From Persicitalea sp963803495 (GTDB lineage: Bacteria; Bacteroidota; Bacteroidia; Cytophagales; Spirosomataceae), in assembly GCA_963803495.1 (NCBI GenBank), contig CAWDMP010000002.1, positions 1,364,001 through 1,428,000 of the forward strand: a stretch of 64,000 bases of DNA, in the 5' to 3' direction. Positions 43,980 to 53,856 of this stretch are shown in pieces; the stretch's first letter is position 1; every line of letters starts with the position of its first letter. Below the pieces are notes generated by a model that was given only the letters and a program-made list of their open reading frames with translations, had not been told where the DNA came from and made no database searches. Both the position numbers and the translations under genes were made by a program.

Positions 43980-44231
43980 TTACTTCAACTGATCGCCTAC
44001 GAATGGCATCAGGGCCAAGTGGCGCGAGCGTTTCACGGCCTGGGCCACTTTGCGCTGGAACTTCTGGCTGGTGCCGGTCAGGCGACGGGGTAAAATGCGA
44101 CCCTGCTCATTGACTAGCTTCAGCAGAAAATTAGGGTCCTTATAGTCGATGTACTTGATGCCGGCTTTCTTAAAGCGGCAGTACTTCTTACGGCTTTGAT
44201 TCTTGTCGATTGGTTCGTTTACGAGTGTCAT
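43980..44231 (-). CDS. rpsR: 30S ribosomal protein S18
   Basis: The 83-residue protein has the S18 core: YIDYKDPNFLLKLVNEQGRI, LPRRLTGTSQKFQRKVAQAV and KRSRHLALMPF. It pairs with S6 on the 30S platform. It starts 3 bp after rpsF. Confidence 0.97.
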   Translation of the reverse strand: MTLVNEPIDKNQSRKKYCRFKKAGIKYIDYKDPNFLLKLVNEQGRILPRRLTGTSQKFQRKVAQAVKRSRHLALMPFVGDQLK

Positions 44232-44234
44232 GGT

Positions 44235-44621
44235 TTAGGCGGCTTCGGTTGGCTTTTGTGATTCATCGATGGCTTCTTCTTTCTTACGTCCGATCAGTCC
44301 CTTGCGTTTCTTCTCGTTGTAAATGATGGCGTGCTTTTCGAGCAGCACCGTCAGGAAACGGATCACGCGCTCATCGCGACGCATCTCGGTTTCCATGATG
44401 TCGATCACCTCACCGGAGGCCCTGAACTCGATCAGGTTGTAAAAACCCGTGTTCTTCTTTTGGATCGGATACGCCAGTTTGCGCAGTCCCCAGTCTTCCT
44501 CATGGACGATCTCGGCTCCGTTCTTCTTGAGCAGATCGCGGAATTTGTCAACGGCATCCCTCATCTGGGTTTCAGATAAGATGGGAGTCAGAATGAATAC
44601 CGTTTCATACTGTTTGTTCAT
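44235..44621 (-). CDS. rpsF: 30S ribosomal protein S6
   Basis: The 128-residue protein has the S6 fold signature: YETVFILTPILSETQMRDAV, WGLRKLAYPIQKKNTGFYNL and the MRRDERVIRFLTV strand. It has an acidic C-terminal extension typical of the protein. It is the first gene of the S6-S18-L9 operon. The 235 bp upstream are AT-rich and hold no gene I can support. Confidence 0.97.
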   Translation of the reverse strand: MNKQYETVFILTPILSETQMRDAVDKFRDLLKKNGAEIVHEEDWGLRKLAYPIQKKNTGFYNLIEFRASGEVIDIMETEMRRDERVIRFLTVLLEKHAIIYNEKKRKGLIGRKKEEAIDESQKPTEAA

Positions 44622-44856
44622 GTGAATAAATTAATTGATAAAAAAATAAATTGGTCAACGCGCTCAAAATGAGGGTGCGAAAGTAAGGGTTTTTAGTGGA
44701 AAAACAAAGGGTTGTTTATTTGTTGATGTGTTTATTCGTTTATTACGCTCGGACGCAAGTACTTGTTTAATCTTGCCTAAGCTAGATCAATAGCATGAAT
44801 AGTAAGCGAATGCGATGCAAAAGCTAAACAAATAAACCTATAAACACATAAACAAC

Positions 44857-45798
44857 CTACTTCACCACAAAATCTCCCTGCCCGATCTTGAAGCCTTCGC
44901 TGTATAGCTCTACGGCGTACTTACCGTCTTTGAAGGGGATGCCGCCGCGGCCGTAGAGGATGTCGAGCTTTTGGCGAGAGTTGTCGTAGTTGAAGCCCTC
45001 TTTGGCGGTATAGATCATTTCGCGGCCGTTGTGAATGAAAGCACCCGAACCGGTGGCCATGTCGGAAAGTACCGCACCATCAGGGTCCAGGATGCGCAGG
45101 TACACTTCCTTACGGTCTTGCTTGGCAATGGCATTGGGGCCGAGGTTGAAGCTGATTCTGAGCTTGTCGATGCGGCGCGACCTATAGCTGCCGCCATCGC
45201 GTTCTTTTCCTCGGGAATTCAAGGCATTGACCGCAATATTCTCGGCCCGGAGCGCGGAGGCGATCGTCACTTTTTCGTTTAGTTCACGGTTTTGCACGGC
45301 GTAGTTGGTCACCGAATCGGAGAGCAACTGGCGTTCGCCTTCCAGGGTATTTACGGTTTGCCCCAGTTCCTCGTTTCGGGCGGTCACGATGCCAAGCTCC
45401 TCTTTGAGTTGTGCGATGTCGCGGTCTTTCTGGCTCAGCACAGCCTCGTAGTTGCGGATTTTGTCTTCATACTTTTTGGAAGAAAATGCGTTTGCATTTT
45501 TCAACTCCTGCCGATCCCGCTCCAACTCCTGCTTGAGCACGATCAGCGAATCCACGCTACCGCCGAGCTGTTGTATCTCCGCAATTTTGGCGTCGAGTTG
45601 CGCCGAAATGGAGTCCAGCTTGGTTTTGGTCGAGAGCACCTCGTCTGTCTTGGCGGCGATGATCGTATCTTTGTCCTGATTGGCCTGCCGCTCCTGATAA
45701 TAAAAATAAAGCAGCACGATGTTCAAGATGGCCAGTACCGCCAGAGCGGCCCAAAGTAGCGTTTTGCGGTCTTGTTTCTGTTCCTGATTGTAGTCCAT
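44857..45798 (-). CDS. Membrane-anchored coiled-coil protein
   Basis: The 313-residue protein has a short cytoplasmic start and one membrane segment (LLWAALAVLAILNIVLLYFY). A long coiled coil follows at about residues 40-180, then a C-terminal beta domain (KLRISFNLGPNAIAKQDRKE, VYLRILDPDG). This class is widespread in Cytophagales but unnamed. It would place a periplasmic beta domain on a long stalk, as in envelope-spanning scaffolds. Function unknown. Confidence 0.7.
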   Translation of the reverse strand: MDYNQEQKQDRKTLLWAALAVLAILNIVLLYFYYQERQANQDKDTIIAAKTDEVLSTKTKLDSISAQLDAKIAEIQQLGGSVDSLIVLKQELERDRQELKNANAFSSKKYEDKIRNYEAVLSQKDRDIAQLKEELGIVTARNEELGQTVNTLEGERQLLSDSVTNYAVQNRELNEKVTIASALRAENIAVNALNSRGKERDGGSYRSRRIDKLRISFNLGPNAIAKQDRKEVYLRILDPDGAVLSDMATGSGAFIHNGREMIYTAKEGFNYDNSRQKLDILYGRGGIPFKDGKYAVELYSEGFKIGQGDFVVK

Positions 45799-45931
45799 AC
45801 TTTACGATAGTTGGGTTAGTAAGGGAAGTTGTCGAAGGTTATTTAAACAAAAAAAAGGAGAACAAATATAGGACTTTATTTCAATACGTATTTTAAATAC
45901 CTAAAAACCAACAGGTTAAAAAGAATTATTA

Positions 45932-46601
45932 ATGAATGTAAAAGGGAATATCGACCAAATAGAAGAAACGCTGAAAAGCTGGTGTACGCCTTGTGGCGGT
46001 CAGCAAAACCAAGCCCGTGCCTATGCTACAGGAGGCGTACGACGCCGGAGCGCGGCTTTTTGGGGAGAACAAAGCCCAGGAAATGGCCGGCAAGTACGAC
46101 CAGCTGCCGCATGATATTCGGTGGCACATGATCGGTCACCTGCAAACCAACAAGGTGAAGTACATCGCCCCTTTCGTGTCGTTGATCGAGTCGGTGGACA
46201 GCCTGAAAGTACTGAAAGAGATAAACAAGCAGGCAGCCAAAAACGAACGCGTTATCGACTGCCTCCTGCAAATCCACATCGCCGACGAGGAGAATAAGTT
46301 CGGCCTGACGGAGCAGGAAGCACGGGAGCTACTGGCCTCGCCGGAGTTTGCCGAAATGGAAAACGTCAAGATCGTCGGCCTGATGGGCCTGGCCACCTAC
46401 GGCGCGCCGGACGAAAAACTACGCGAAGAATTTGGGGGCTTGAAGGCACTTTTCGAATCGCTGAAAGCACAGGAAAACGACCGCGTTACCATGCGCGAGC
46501 TTTCGATGGGCATGAGCGGCGACTATACCATCGCGATGCAAGAAGGCAGCACGATGGTCAGGATTGGAAGCGCTATTTTCGGGGCGCGTCCTTCGCACTA
46601 A
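45932..46601 (+). CDS. yggS: YggS-family PLP homeostasis protein, one frameshift near the start
   Basis: The first 18 codons (MNVKGNIDQIEETLKS) lead into a frame that fails near 45980. One base removed from the A run gives AGVRLVAVSKTKPVPMLQEA, the expected YggS sequence with the PLP-binding Lys in SKTKP. The rest is intact to 46601 (GENKAQEM, IGHLQTNKVKYI, ELSMGMSGDY). The protein binds pyridoxal phosphate and keeps its pool balanced. The break lies in an AAAA run, typical of sequence error. The 3' end overlaps the converging GT9 gene by 29 bp. Confidence 0.85.
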
Positions 46602-47628
46602 CGGTCCCGGCCAGCACGGGTTCGATGGCTGCAAGTACTTCGGCCACGCTGAGGTCGGCGCAGGGCGCGCCCTCGCGCCGCACCAATACGCAATCTTCCC
46701 CCCGTCCGTAGGTACCTGAGTAGACGTTGTACGACGAAAAATTATTGAGCGCGCCCATCAGAATGAAGCCAAAAACGCCTGTGGCATTAGCCAGATGCGC
46801 CGGGCCGCTGTCGAGCCCGATGAAGTACCCGGCACGGCCAATGACCTCAGCCGTTTCCAGAATCGACAGCTGGCCGCATAGGGAACGGTACCGAGGATTG
46901 GTGACGGTCAGGTTGCTTTTCAAGCCGATTTCGACGACGTCGTAGCCGTATTTTTCGGTCAACACATCGACGAGTATATTCCACCGCTCGGCGGGCCAAT
47001 CTTTGGGAGCGTAGTTGGACTGGCAATGAATTACGATAAAGTTTTCGGGCAACTCCAACGCGTCCACCTTGTGGCGGTGGCGGTCCTGCAAGTACAGCCG
47101 CGGCTGATCGTCGGCGGGCAGGGGTAGCTCGGCGAGTTGGGCGTAGACCTCCAGCAGGTTGCCAAACTCGAGGTAGTTGTACACATCGATGCCCTTGGCC
47201 AGCGCGACCGGATTATCCACAAAAACTTCGCAGACCATGCAGCGGTTATTATTGCTCCAAAACTGCATGTCGTGCACGGCCGTAAACACGCCGCTTTCGA
47301 GCAACAGCCGTCGCTGGGTCACGCAGAATTCGGAGAAAGTCTCGTCGACGTTGGGATTGGTAGTCAGCAGTTCGGCAAAAACGGGCTTGACAAACCACAC
47401 GATGTGCGCGCCGGGATGCCGCTGCCGAATCTCGCGCGACAGCGGCTCAGCGGCTACAATATCGCCGAAGTGCTCGGTGCGGATGACGGCGACGAGTGGT
47501 TTGCCCAAGCGCCGACTCAGCGCCTTGAAATAAAGTCGGGCGCGGTAGGCCCGTACGTGCGCTTCAGCAATGTGCGTATATTTGTGGTAGCGGTGCGTCC
47601 AGAGCGCTACGAAAGCTTCGGTGTTCAT
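46573..47628 (-). CDS. Glycosyltransferase family 9 (heptosyltransferase-like)
   Basis: The 351-residue protein starts with a 30-residue helical lead, then the GT9 first strand VIRTEHFGDIVAAEPLSREI with HPGAHIVWFVKP. Late motifs are CQSNYAPKDWPAERW and the nucleotide-sugar site IGLDSGPAHLANATG. GT9 enzymes add heptose or related sugars to the lipopolysaccharide core. No other LPS gene is adjacent, so the substrate is open. Confidence 0.85.
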   Translation of the reverse strand: MNTEAFVALWTHRYHKYTHIAEAHVRAYRARLYFKALSRRLGKPLVAVIRTEHFGDIVAAEPLSREIRQRHPGAHIVWFVKPVFAELLTTNPNVDETFSEFCVTQRRLLLESGVFTAVHDMQFWSNNNRCMVCEVFVDNPVALAKGIDVYNYLEFGNLLEVYAQLAELPLPADDQPRLYLQDRHRHKVDALELPENFIVIHCQSNYAPKDWPAERWNILVDVLTEKYGYDVVEIGLKSNLTVTNPRYRSLCGQLSILETAEVIGRAGYFIGLDSGPAHLANATGVFGFILMGALNNFSSYNVYSGTYGRGEDCVLVRREGAPCADLSVAEVLAAIEPVLAGTVSAKDAPRK

Positions 47629-47780
47629 GCAATCAAATTCCGATGGTGCCGCAAAGTTAGGGAAGAATACATTGGCGACCCACAGGCCTGCTATCTACCA
47701 AGCCAAGGGCTGATGCCCAAGGCAATGCATTTAAAGCAAAAATATTTTCAATTTTCAACTATCCATTATTCATTAAATAA

Positions 47781-48161
47781 ATGAAGTTCTTCTTACAAAT
47801 CGGCGCCATCTACGGTGCCATTGCGGTAGGCGTCGGTGCCTTTGGTGCGCACGCACTCAAAGCATCGTTGCAGGCATCCGGTCGTTTCGATACGTTCGAG
47901 ACGGCGGTCAGGTACCAGTTTTATCACGCTTTGGCGCTGTTGGCGGTGGGTATCTTGCTCTCCAAAGTCGACCCCGGTGCGGCCAAGTGGCTGACTTGGT
48001 CGGGTTACGCCTTCGCAGCCGGCATCCTGATTTTTTCGGGCTCACTCTACACCATTTGCTTCACCGGCATCACCAAATTCGGAGCCGTAGCGCCCATCGG
48101 CGGTTTACTGATGATTGCGGGCTGGGTGTTACTGTTCGTAGCGGCTGTGCGTATGGGATAG
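47781..48161 (+). CDS. DUF423 membrane protein
   Basis: The 126-residue protein has four membrane segments and the DUF423 start AIAVGVGAFGAHALKASL, with FDTFETAVRYQFYHALALL and a late SGSLYTICFTG. This small family is widespread in bacteria (YgdD-like). Function is not established. Confidence 0.9.
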   Translation: MKFFLQIGAIYGAIAVGVGAFGAHALKASLQASGRFDTFETAVRYQFYHALALLAVGILLSKVDPGAAKWLTWSGYAFAAGILIFSGSLYTICFTGITKFGAVAPIGGLLMIAGWVLLFVAAVRMG

Positions 48162-48258
48162 TTAATTTTCGTAGGTGGACGGGGGAAAGTAGAAAAGGTA
48201 ACGGTTCACGGATTTCCTTTTGACCGTCTACCCTTCCCCCATCAACCGTTCACCCTTT

Positions 48259-49281
48259 TTAATGCGAAGACAAAAGCATCAAACTCGTCCTGACGATTTG
48301 CCCCATGGTTTGGCATTCCATGAACGCCTGGTGGCGGTAGTGGCGGGCGAGGTCGCGACGGAGGGCGGCAACGTACTCGGGCGGGGCGATGATTTCCTCG
48401 GCCATGACGTCCATGATATCATCGGCGCGTGATTTTTCGATGCGCATCCGCGTGGCGATTTGGGAGCGCTCTTCGGCCTGGTACTGCTTTACGCTCTCGG
48501 ATGTCATGTACTTCATGCCCAGCTCGATGATCGTGTTGTTCTGCTTGAAGTACTGCGGCATATACACCGTTTTTTTGCCTTCGTACGACTGCTGGTCGAA
48601 GTCGATGGCGCGGAAACGGTAGTAGATTTCTTCAAAATCGGGCGTGATGTCGACCACGAAATTGCTGGAATGCATATCGCCCAGCAGCCGTACGAAGCAG
48701 CGCTCGTTGAACTTCACAAATTCCTTGCAAAGCCGAATCGGATTTAGCTCGGGATCGCCGATGTGGTTTTTCAGGAATACATCGCCCGGAATGCCCGCGA
48801 TGTGCTCCTCGACCAGCGAGTTGCCACTGGTCATGTAGCTCACCTGATTGGGCGAGAAAATATCTTCCAGTTCAAGACCGTAGATTCTTGACGAATCAGC
48901 ATTTTTGATGTAAAAATAATCGAAGTTGTCGTTGATCTGATTCACGATCCTGATCCGAAACGGCCGCGTGTTACCGTAGGTACACAGGTCCACGCGGTCG
49001 ACCATCAGATGCTTCAAGATCGACATGTCGCCGTCCACTTTCAGGTGGGCGTATATCGTTTTGAGGGCCAGGAAAATCTCGGCTGTATCGCCCGGATCGT
49101 AAAAAACCGATAGCCAGAGCGTGTCGTTTCCCTTGGGATCGTAGAGCGAAATGGCGTTGGAAAAGCGCAGTAAATCGGTATAGTGAATCTGCAAAGGAAC
49201 CTCGCGCTGGTACTTGACCAGGTACTCGCGCAATTCAGTATTTATTTTGAAGGGTACCTTTTTCTTGCTAATCAGTGCCAT
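48259..49281 (-). CDS. Conserved protein with kinase-like fold motifs
   Basis: I start at ATG 49281 (340 residues), 2 bp after the rodA stop. The upstream in-frame part overlaps rodA. Residues near 225-260 read RLLGDMHSSNFVVD and FRAIDFDQQSYEG. These resemble the catalytic loop (G-D-x-H-x-x-N) and the metal-binding D-F-D of aminoglycoside-phosphotransferase-like kinases. The rest is alpha/beta with no named family. It may be co-transcribed with rodA and mrdA. A kinase role is inference from these motifs. Confidence 0.6.
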   Translation of the reverse strand: MALISKKKVPFKINTELREYLVKYQREVPLQIHYTDLLRFSNAISLYDPKGNDTLWLSVFYDPGDTAEIFLALKTIYAHLKVDGDMSILKHLMVDRVDLCTYGNTRPFRIRIVNQINDNFDYFYIKNADSSRIYGLELEDIFSPNQVSYMTSGNSLVEEHIAGIPGDVFLKNHIGDPELNPIRLCKEFVKFNERCFVRLLGDMHSSNFVVDITPDFEEIYYRFRAIDFDQQSYEGKKTVYMPQYFKQNNTIIELGMKYMTSESVKQYQAEERSQIATRMRIEKSRADDIMDVMAEEIIAPPEYVAALRRDLARHYRHQAFMECQTMGQIVRTSLMLLSSH

Positions 49282-49283
49282 AG

Positions 49284-50604
49284 CTATCCGCGCGAAAGAG
49301 TGAATGGCCGCTGGGAATCCATTTTCAGGAAGATAAACAGCAGGATCGAGAACGACCAAAGCGACGAGCCCCCGTAGCTAAAAAACGGCAACGGAATCCC
49401 GATCACCGGCATCAGGCCGATGGTCATACCGATGTTGATCATGAAGTGGAAGAAGATGATCCCCGCCACGCAGTACCCGTACACGCGCCCGAAGCGCGAC
49501 CGTTGTCGCTCGGCCAGCATCACGATTCGGGTGATGAGTCCCACGAACAAACATACTACCAAGCAGGCTGCCCAAAAACCCATGCTCCTCCCCGACCGTG
49601 CAGAAAATAAAGTCGGTACTTTGCTCGGGCACGAAGTCGAACTTGGTTTGGGTACCTTCCAGAAAGCCCTTGCCCGTGAGTCGTCCCGAACCGATGGCGA
49701 TTTTGGATTGAATCACGTTCCAGCCCGCCCCGCGCGGATCGGAATAGGGGTCGACAAGTACCATGATGCGGCTCCGCTGGTGTTTTTGCAATACGTTATT
49801 GATAAAGAAATCCACCCCAAACACCACCGCTACCATGAAGCCCGCCACGACTACCGTCGCCAGTACCCCGCCGCCTTTGCGGGCCGATTTCGGCATGAAT
49901 AAAATGGCCAATCCGGCTACCACCAGGATGCCCAGCATGATAAACCACTTGACGTACAGCAGCGTCAGCACCAGTAAAATCGCCATCACGATCCCGATCA
50001 GCGGAATGAAACCGGGCATCCCTTCGCGGTACAGCATCACGGCAAAGGACGCAAACACCAGCGCGGAGCCCGTCTCGTTGGAGAGCAAAATCAGCAAGGC
50101 AGGTACCACGATGATGGCGGCAATAGGCAGGTATTCTTTCCAAGAACGGGTCAGGCTCACCGCCGGGTCACTGAAGTACTTGGCCAACGCCAGGCTGGTC
50201 GCCAGCTTGGCAAACTCGGCGGGTTGCAGCGAGAACGAACCGACTTTTATCCAGGAACGCGACCCGTTGACTTCGCTTCCCGCAAAAAGTACCACCACCA
50301 GCAGCAGTACAAACGCCACATAAATGACGTAAGCAAAGGTGTCGTAGAACTTATAGTCGATGACCAGAATGCAGATAATCAGCAGCACCGTCGTGCCGAT
50401 CCACATCATCTGTACGCCGGCCCTGTGTGAAAGGTCGAAAATATCTGTAGGTACCTCGGGGCTGTATACGGCGGCGTAGATGTTGAGCCACCCTACTACT
50501 ACGCACAGGACGTAGATCAGCACCGTGAGCCAGTCGAGGTTTTGGGTTAGGTTTTTTTGCTTGGGAGCCAAAAGAAGTTTGTGAGTTAAAAGTTCAAAGT
50601 TCAA
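49284..50604 (-). CDS. rodA: Rod-shape glycosyltransferase RodA, one frameshift
   Basis: The SEDS-family protein of about 440 residues has ten membrane segments. It carries GSEVNGSRSWIKVGSFSLQP, the E-F-A-K-L motif, and STDFIFCTVGEEHGFLGSLL. Near 49570 the frame breaks. Dropping one G continues as VVCLFVGLITRIVML and ends with the conserved GIPLPFFSYGGSSL. RodA polymerises glycan strands with PBP2 during elongation. The gene is essential in most rods and the neighbouring mrdA is intact, so this break is most likely a sequencing insertion. Confidence 0.9.
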
Positions 50605-50609
50605 AGTTC
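50589..50609. repeat. Three tandem 7-bp repeats between mrdA and rodA
   Basis: AAAGTTC occurs three times head to tail, followed by AAAGTTT. It lies in the 68-bp gap between the two elongation genes and may be a slip-prone site; no function is evident. Confidence 0.5.
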
Positions 50610-50672
50610 AAAGTTTACGGGTCAGCAAATCTATGGATTTTAAAAACTCATGAACTCATAGACTCCTGAACT

Positions 50673-52610
50673 TTAAACTCCCGAAGCAGCGGCAGTTTTG
50701 ATAATCGGAACGCTGTTGGCTTTTTTGTTGGCGAGAGGGTTTTCGATCTCCTTTTTCTTGGTGGTATCCTTTTCGGGAGACTTAGGCTTCGGTGGAGCCA
50801 GGTAAGGCGTGAACCGCTTGGTAGTCAGGATGTAGTTTTCAAGTGCCTTGTTCTCTGTTCTCCCTTTTAAGTACCGCTCAATGACGAGGTTGGCCACGGG
50901 AGCAGCCGAAATTCCTCCCCATATTCCGTTTTCTACAAAAACGGCAATGGCGATCTTGGGATTGTCAGCAGGCGCAAAACCAATAAAAATGGCGTGCGCT
51001 TCACCCCTTTTATTCTGAGAGGTACCCGTTTTCCCCGCAATCTCCACATCCGCAATTCTGGCCAGGCGCATCACGGTGCCGTCGTCGACGGCACCCACCA
51101 TACCGGGAATGACCGTATCAAAGTAATTACGGTCGACGCCTACCTCGTGCTTCACTAAGTACTCGGGCAACGGATTGTTTTTCTTGCCCACCCCGCTCAC
51201 TATGTGCGGGGTGTAGTAGTAGCCCCGGTTGGCGATGATGGCAGCGACATTGGCCATTTTCAATGGAGTGATTAGCAGCTCTCCTTCGCCGATGCTAAGC
51301 GAGTACACATTGGAAAACTTCCAGCGCTTCTTACCGTAGACCTTATCGTAATAATCGACGCCAGGCAGACTTCCTCTAGTCTCACTGGGCAGGTCCACAC
51401 CCAGCTTTGTCCCGATACCGAACTTAGTGACTTGCTCATGCCATTTGGCCAGTCCGGTTCGCGAAGCTTCGTAGGTATCGCTCAAATCATTGTTGTAGAG
51501 CATACTTTGGAAAACCCGGTAGAAATAAGGGTTGCAGGAGTGTTGCACGGCCTGCATCACATTGTTGCCGTGCCCGTTGCCGTGGCATTTCATCGGTACG
51601 CCCGCGTGTGTGAAGCCAGTACCCGGTCGGATAGCTCCCTGCTGGAGTGCAGCCAGTGCCTGAACTACTTTGAACGTAGAACCCGGACGGTAGCTAGCCA
51701 TCACCGGCCGATTGAACAACGGTTTGTAGGGATTGTCGGCCAATTCCTGGTAGTTTTCGGAAAAGTGACGGGTAGCCAGTTTGCGCGGGTCGTAGCTGGG
51801 CGCCGACACGATGGACAGAATCTGCCCGGTGCTGGGCTCGATGGCGACCACGCTACCCACTTTGTTAACCATCAGGCTGTCGGCAAAATGCTGCAAGTCG
51901 ATGTCGATGCCGGTGTACAAGTTTTGCCCGGCTATGGCGCTCGTGTCCAAAATGCCGTCTTTCCAGGAGCCCTTGGCGACGCCGTTGACGTTTTGCATCA
52001 CGAATTTGACTCCGCGTTGGCCCCGAAGTTCTTTTTCGTAAAATATTTCCAGGCCGCTCTGCCCGACGTAATCACCTTGCTGGTAGTAGAATCCCTCTTG
52101 TTTTTTCAATTGCCCCCCCGTGATTTCACTCACGTAGCCCAGCGAGTTGGCCATCGTAGGAGCGGTGTAGGTGCGTAACGAACTTTTAACAAACTCAAAA
52201 CCAGGATAATCGACCATCACATCCTGAATACGGGCATAATCTTCGCGAGAAAGTTGTCGCAAAAACAGCGTAGGCTTCCTACGGGAATACGTCGCCGCAT
52301 TCTGCATGAGGCTATCGAACTCGGAGCGCTGAATATTGAGAAGTCGACACAGCATGAGTGTGTCCTGCACTTTGGCTTTATTGGGCGTCACGACCAGGTC
52401 GTAAACCGGCGTGTTGTAAACCATCAGCTTACCGTTACGGTCGTAGATCTGACCCCGAAACGGCACTTCTGTTACCCGCTTGATGGAGTTACTGGAAGAT
52501 TCGATGGAGTAGCTGTCGTCGAGGACCTGCAGGTAAAAAAGCCGAAAAATATAGGCAAGGCCGATCATCCCAAAAAAAGCAATGATTACAAAGCGACGAT
52601 TGTCCAGCAT
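50673..52610 (-). CDS. mrdA: Penicillin-binding protein 2
   Basis: The 645-residue protein has one N-terminal membrane segment, a dimerisation/pedestal domain (FRGQIYDRNGKLMVYNTP) and a transpeptidase domain. Its motifs are RPGSTFKV (SxxK), QHSCNP (SxN place) and AGKTGTSQNKRG (KTG). It ends in a Lys/Pro-rich tail. It crosslinks peptidoglycan during elongation together with RodA encoded just downstream. All catalytic motifs are present. Confidence 0.95.
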   Translation of the reverse strand: MLDNRRFVIIAFFGMIGLAYIFRLFYLQVLDDSYSIESSSNSIKRVTEVPFRGQIYDRNGKLMVYNTPVYDLVVTPNKAKVQDTLMLCRLLNIQRSEFDSLMQNAATYSRRKPTLFLRQLSREDYARIQDVMVDYPGFEFVKSSLRTYTAPTMANSLGYVSEITGGQLKKQEGFYYQQGDYVGQSGLEIFYEKELRGQRGVKFVMQNVNGVAKGSWKDGILDTSAIAGQNLYTGIDIDLQHFADSLMVNKVGSVVAIEPSTGQILSIVSAPSYDPRKLATRHFSENYQELADNPYKPLFNRPVMASYRPGSTFKVVQALAALQQGAIRPGTGFTHAGVPMKCHGNGHGNNVMQAVQHSCNPYFYRVFQSMLYNNDLSDTYEASRTGLAKWHEQVTKFGIGTKLGVDLPSETRGSLPGVDYYDKVYGKKRWKFSNVYSLSIGEGELLITPLKMANVAAIIANRGYYYTPHIVSGVGKKNNPLPEYLVKHEVGVDRNYFDTVIPGMVGAVDDGTVMRLARIADVEIAGKTGTSQNKRGEAHAIFIGFAPADNPKIAIAVFVENGIWGGISAAPVANLVIERYLKGRTENKALENYILTTKRFTPYLAPPKPKSPEKDTTKKKEIENPLANKKANSVPIIKTAAASGV

Positions 52611-52726
52611 TTTTTAACGTTGATTTACCCCCCTAAAATTTTCCCGCGAAGTTCGCCTTTTTTTTTGATGGAACAAAGAGTTTAAAGTTCATGAGTCCAT
52701 GAGTTTAAAGTACTCAGAACCAAAAA

Positions 52727-53737
52727 TCATAAACTCCCAAGGACATTGGTCCGTACGCGGCAGAGGTAACCGTCGGCGGTAATGTAGAGGGTTTTACCAT
52801 CGTCGCCCCAGGCGCAGTTGGCGGTGGCTTGCCCGGTCATGATGCGGCCGAGCAAAGTACCTTTGGGGCTCAAAATCAGGATGCCGCCGGGCCCAGTGGT
52901 CCAGACATTGCCCGACTGGTCTAGTTTGAGGCCGTCGGGCAAGCCTTTCAATCCCTTCTTTACCAACGGCGTAGCATCGTAAAAAATTCGGCCCGCGCCC
53001 AAACCGCCGTCTTTTTTCACAGGATACGCCATCACCACGGCGCGCTCCGGGTCTGATTGGGCGACGTAGAGTGTCTGGCCGTCGGGCGCAAAAGCCAGGC
53101 CGTTGGGGCGGGTCAGGTCGGCGATCACCATCGTCACCGCACCGTCGGGCGCAATGCGGTACACCCCGAATTCCGTGATTTCGCGGCTGGGGTCATCGGC
53201 TTTACCAGGCAGGCCGTAGGGCGGATCGGTGAAGTAGTAGCTGCCATTGCCGGGATGCTGCACCACGTCGTTGGGGCTGTTGAAGCGCTTGCCTTGGTAA
53301 TGGTCGGCGAGCGTGATTTTGCCCCCGCCACTCAGCGGCATGGCCGACACGCGGCGGTCGCCGTGCTCACAGGTAATCAGGCGGCCCTGCCGGTCGATCG
53401 TCAGACCGTTGCTGCCCGGCTCATTGCCGTAGGTACCCACACCGGTGTAGCCCGAAGGTTTCAAAAAGGTACCCAACCCCTCCTTCTCGCTCCATTTAAA
53501 AATGGTATTTTCCGGTACATCCGAAAACAGCAGGTACCCACCTTCCTTCACCCACACCGGCCCCTCCGACCAATCGAAGCCCGAAGCCAGTACTTCCAGG
53601 CTGGTCCCTTTGGGTATTAGCTTTTCGAAGCGCGGGTCGTCGTATTGGATGGTACCGAGCGTAGGGTACACGGGTTGGGCATGGGAAAAATACCCAACGA
53701 GGCACAGCAAAAAGATGGTTAGGAAAATGTTTTTCAT
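52727..53737 (-). CDS. SMP-30/gluconolactonase-like secreted protein (full copy)
   Basis: The 336-residue protein has a signal peptide ending SHAQ and a six-bladed propeller pattern: SEGPVWVKEGGYLLFSDVPE, SNGLTIDRQGRLITCEHGDR, FNSPNDVVQHPGNGSYYFTD and PNGLAFAPDGQTLYVAQSD. Metal-binding Glu and Asn/Asp positions of the SMP-30 family are present. These enzymes open sugar lactones in the periplasm. A near-identical 5' fragment of a second copy lies at 57638-57901, so a duplication flanks the island between. Confidence 0.87.
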   Translation of the reverse strand: MKNIFLTIFLLCLVGYFSHAQPVYPTLGTIQYDDPRFEKLIPKGTSLEVLASGFDWSEGPVWVKEGGYLLFSDVPENTIFKWSEKEGLGTFLKPSGYTGVGTYGNEPGSNGLTIDRQGRLITCEHGDRRVSAMPLSGGGKITLADHYQGKRFNSPNDVVQHPGNGSYYFTDPPYGLPGKADDPSREITEFGVYRIAPDGAVTMVIADLTRPNGLAFAPDGQTLYVAQSDPERAVVMAYPVKKDGGLGAGRIFYDATPLVKKGLKGLPDGLKLDQSGNVWTTGPGGILILSPKGTLLGRIMTGQATANCAWGDDGKTLYITADGYLCRVRTNVLGSL

Positions 53738-53797
53738 GCAATTTTCGAGAAGAGTATTACTTTAAAAGATTTACACGGGCAGTTTCTAATTTAAAAA

Positions 53798-53830
53798 TTT
53801 GGTGTATCCATTTTTTTTTTTCTACATTTG
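53798..53830 (+). promoter_or_regulatory. Promoter of the second Crp-family regulator
   Basis: TTTG at 53798-53801, a 21-bp T-rich spacer and TACATTTG at 53823-53830 match the Bacteroidota TTTG / TAnnTTTG consensus exactly. The stretch resembles the region before the first regulator (17282-17311). Confidence 0.7.
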
Positions 53831-53856
53831 GATAGCGGCTAACCGATCCCCACCAG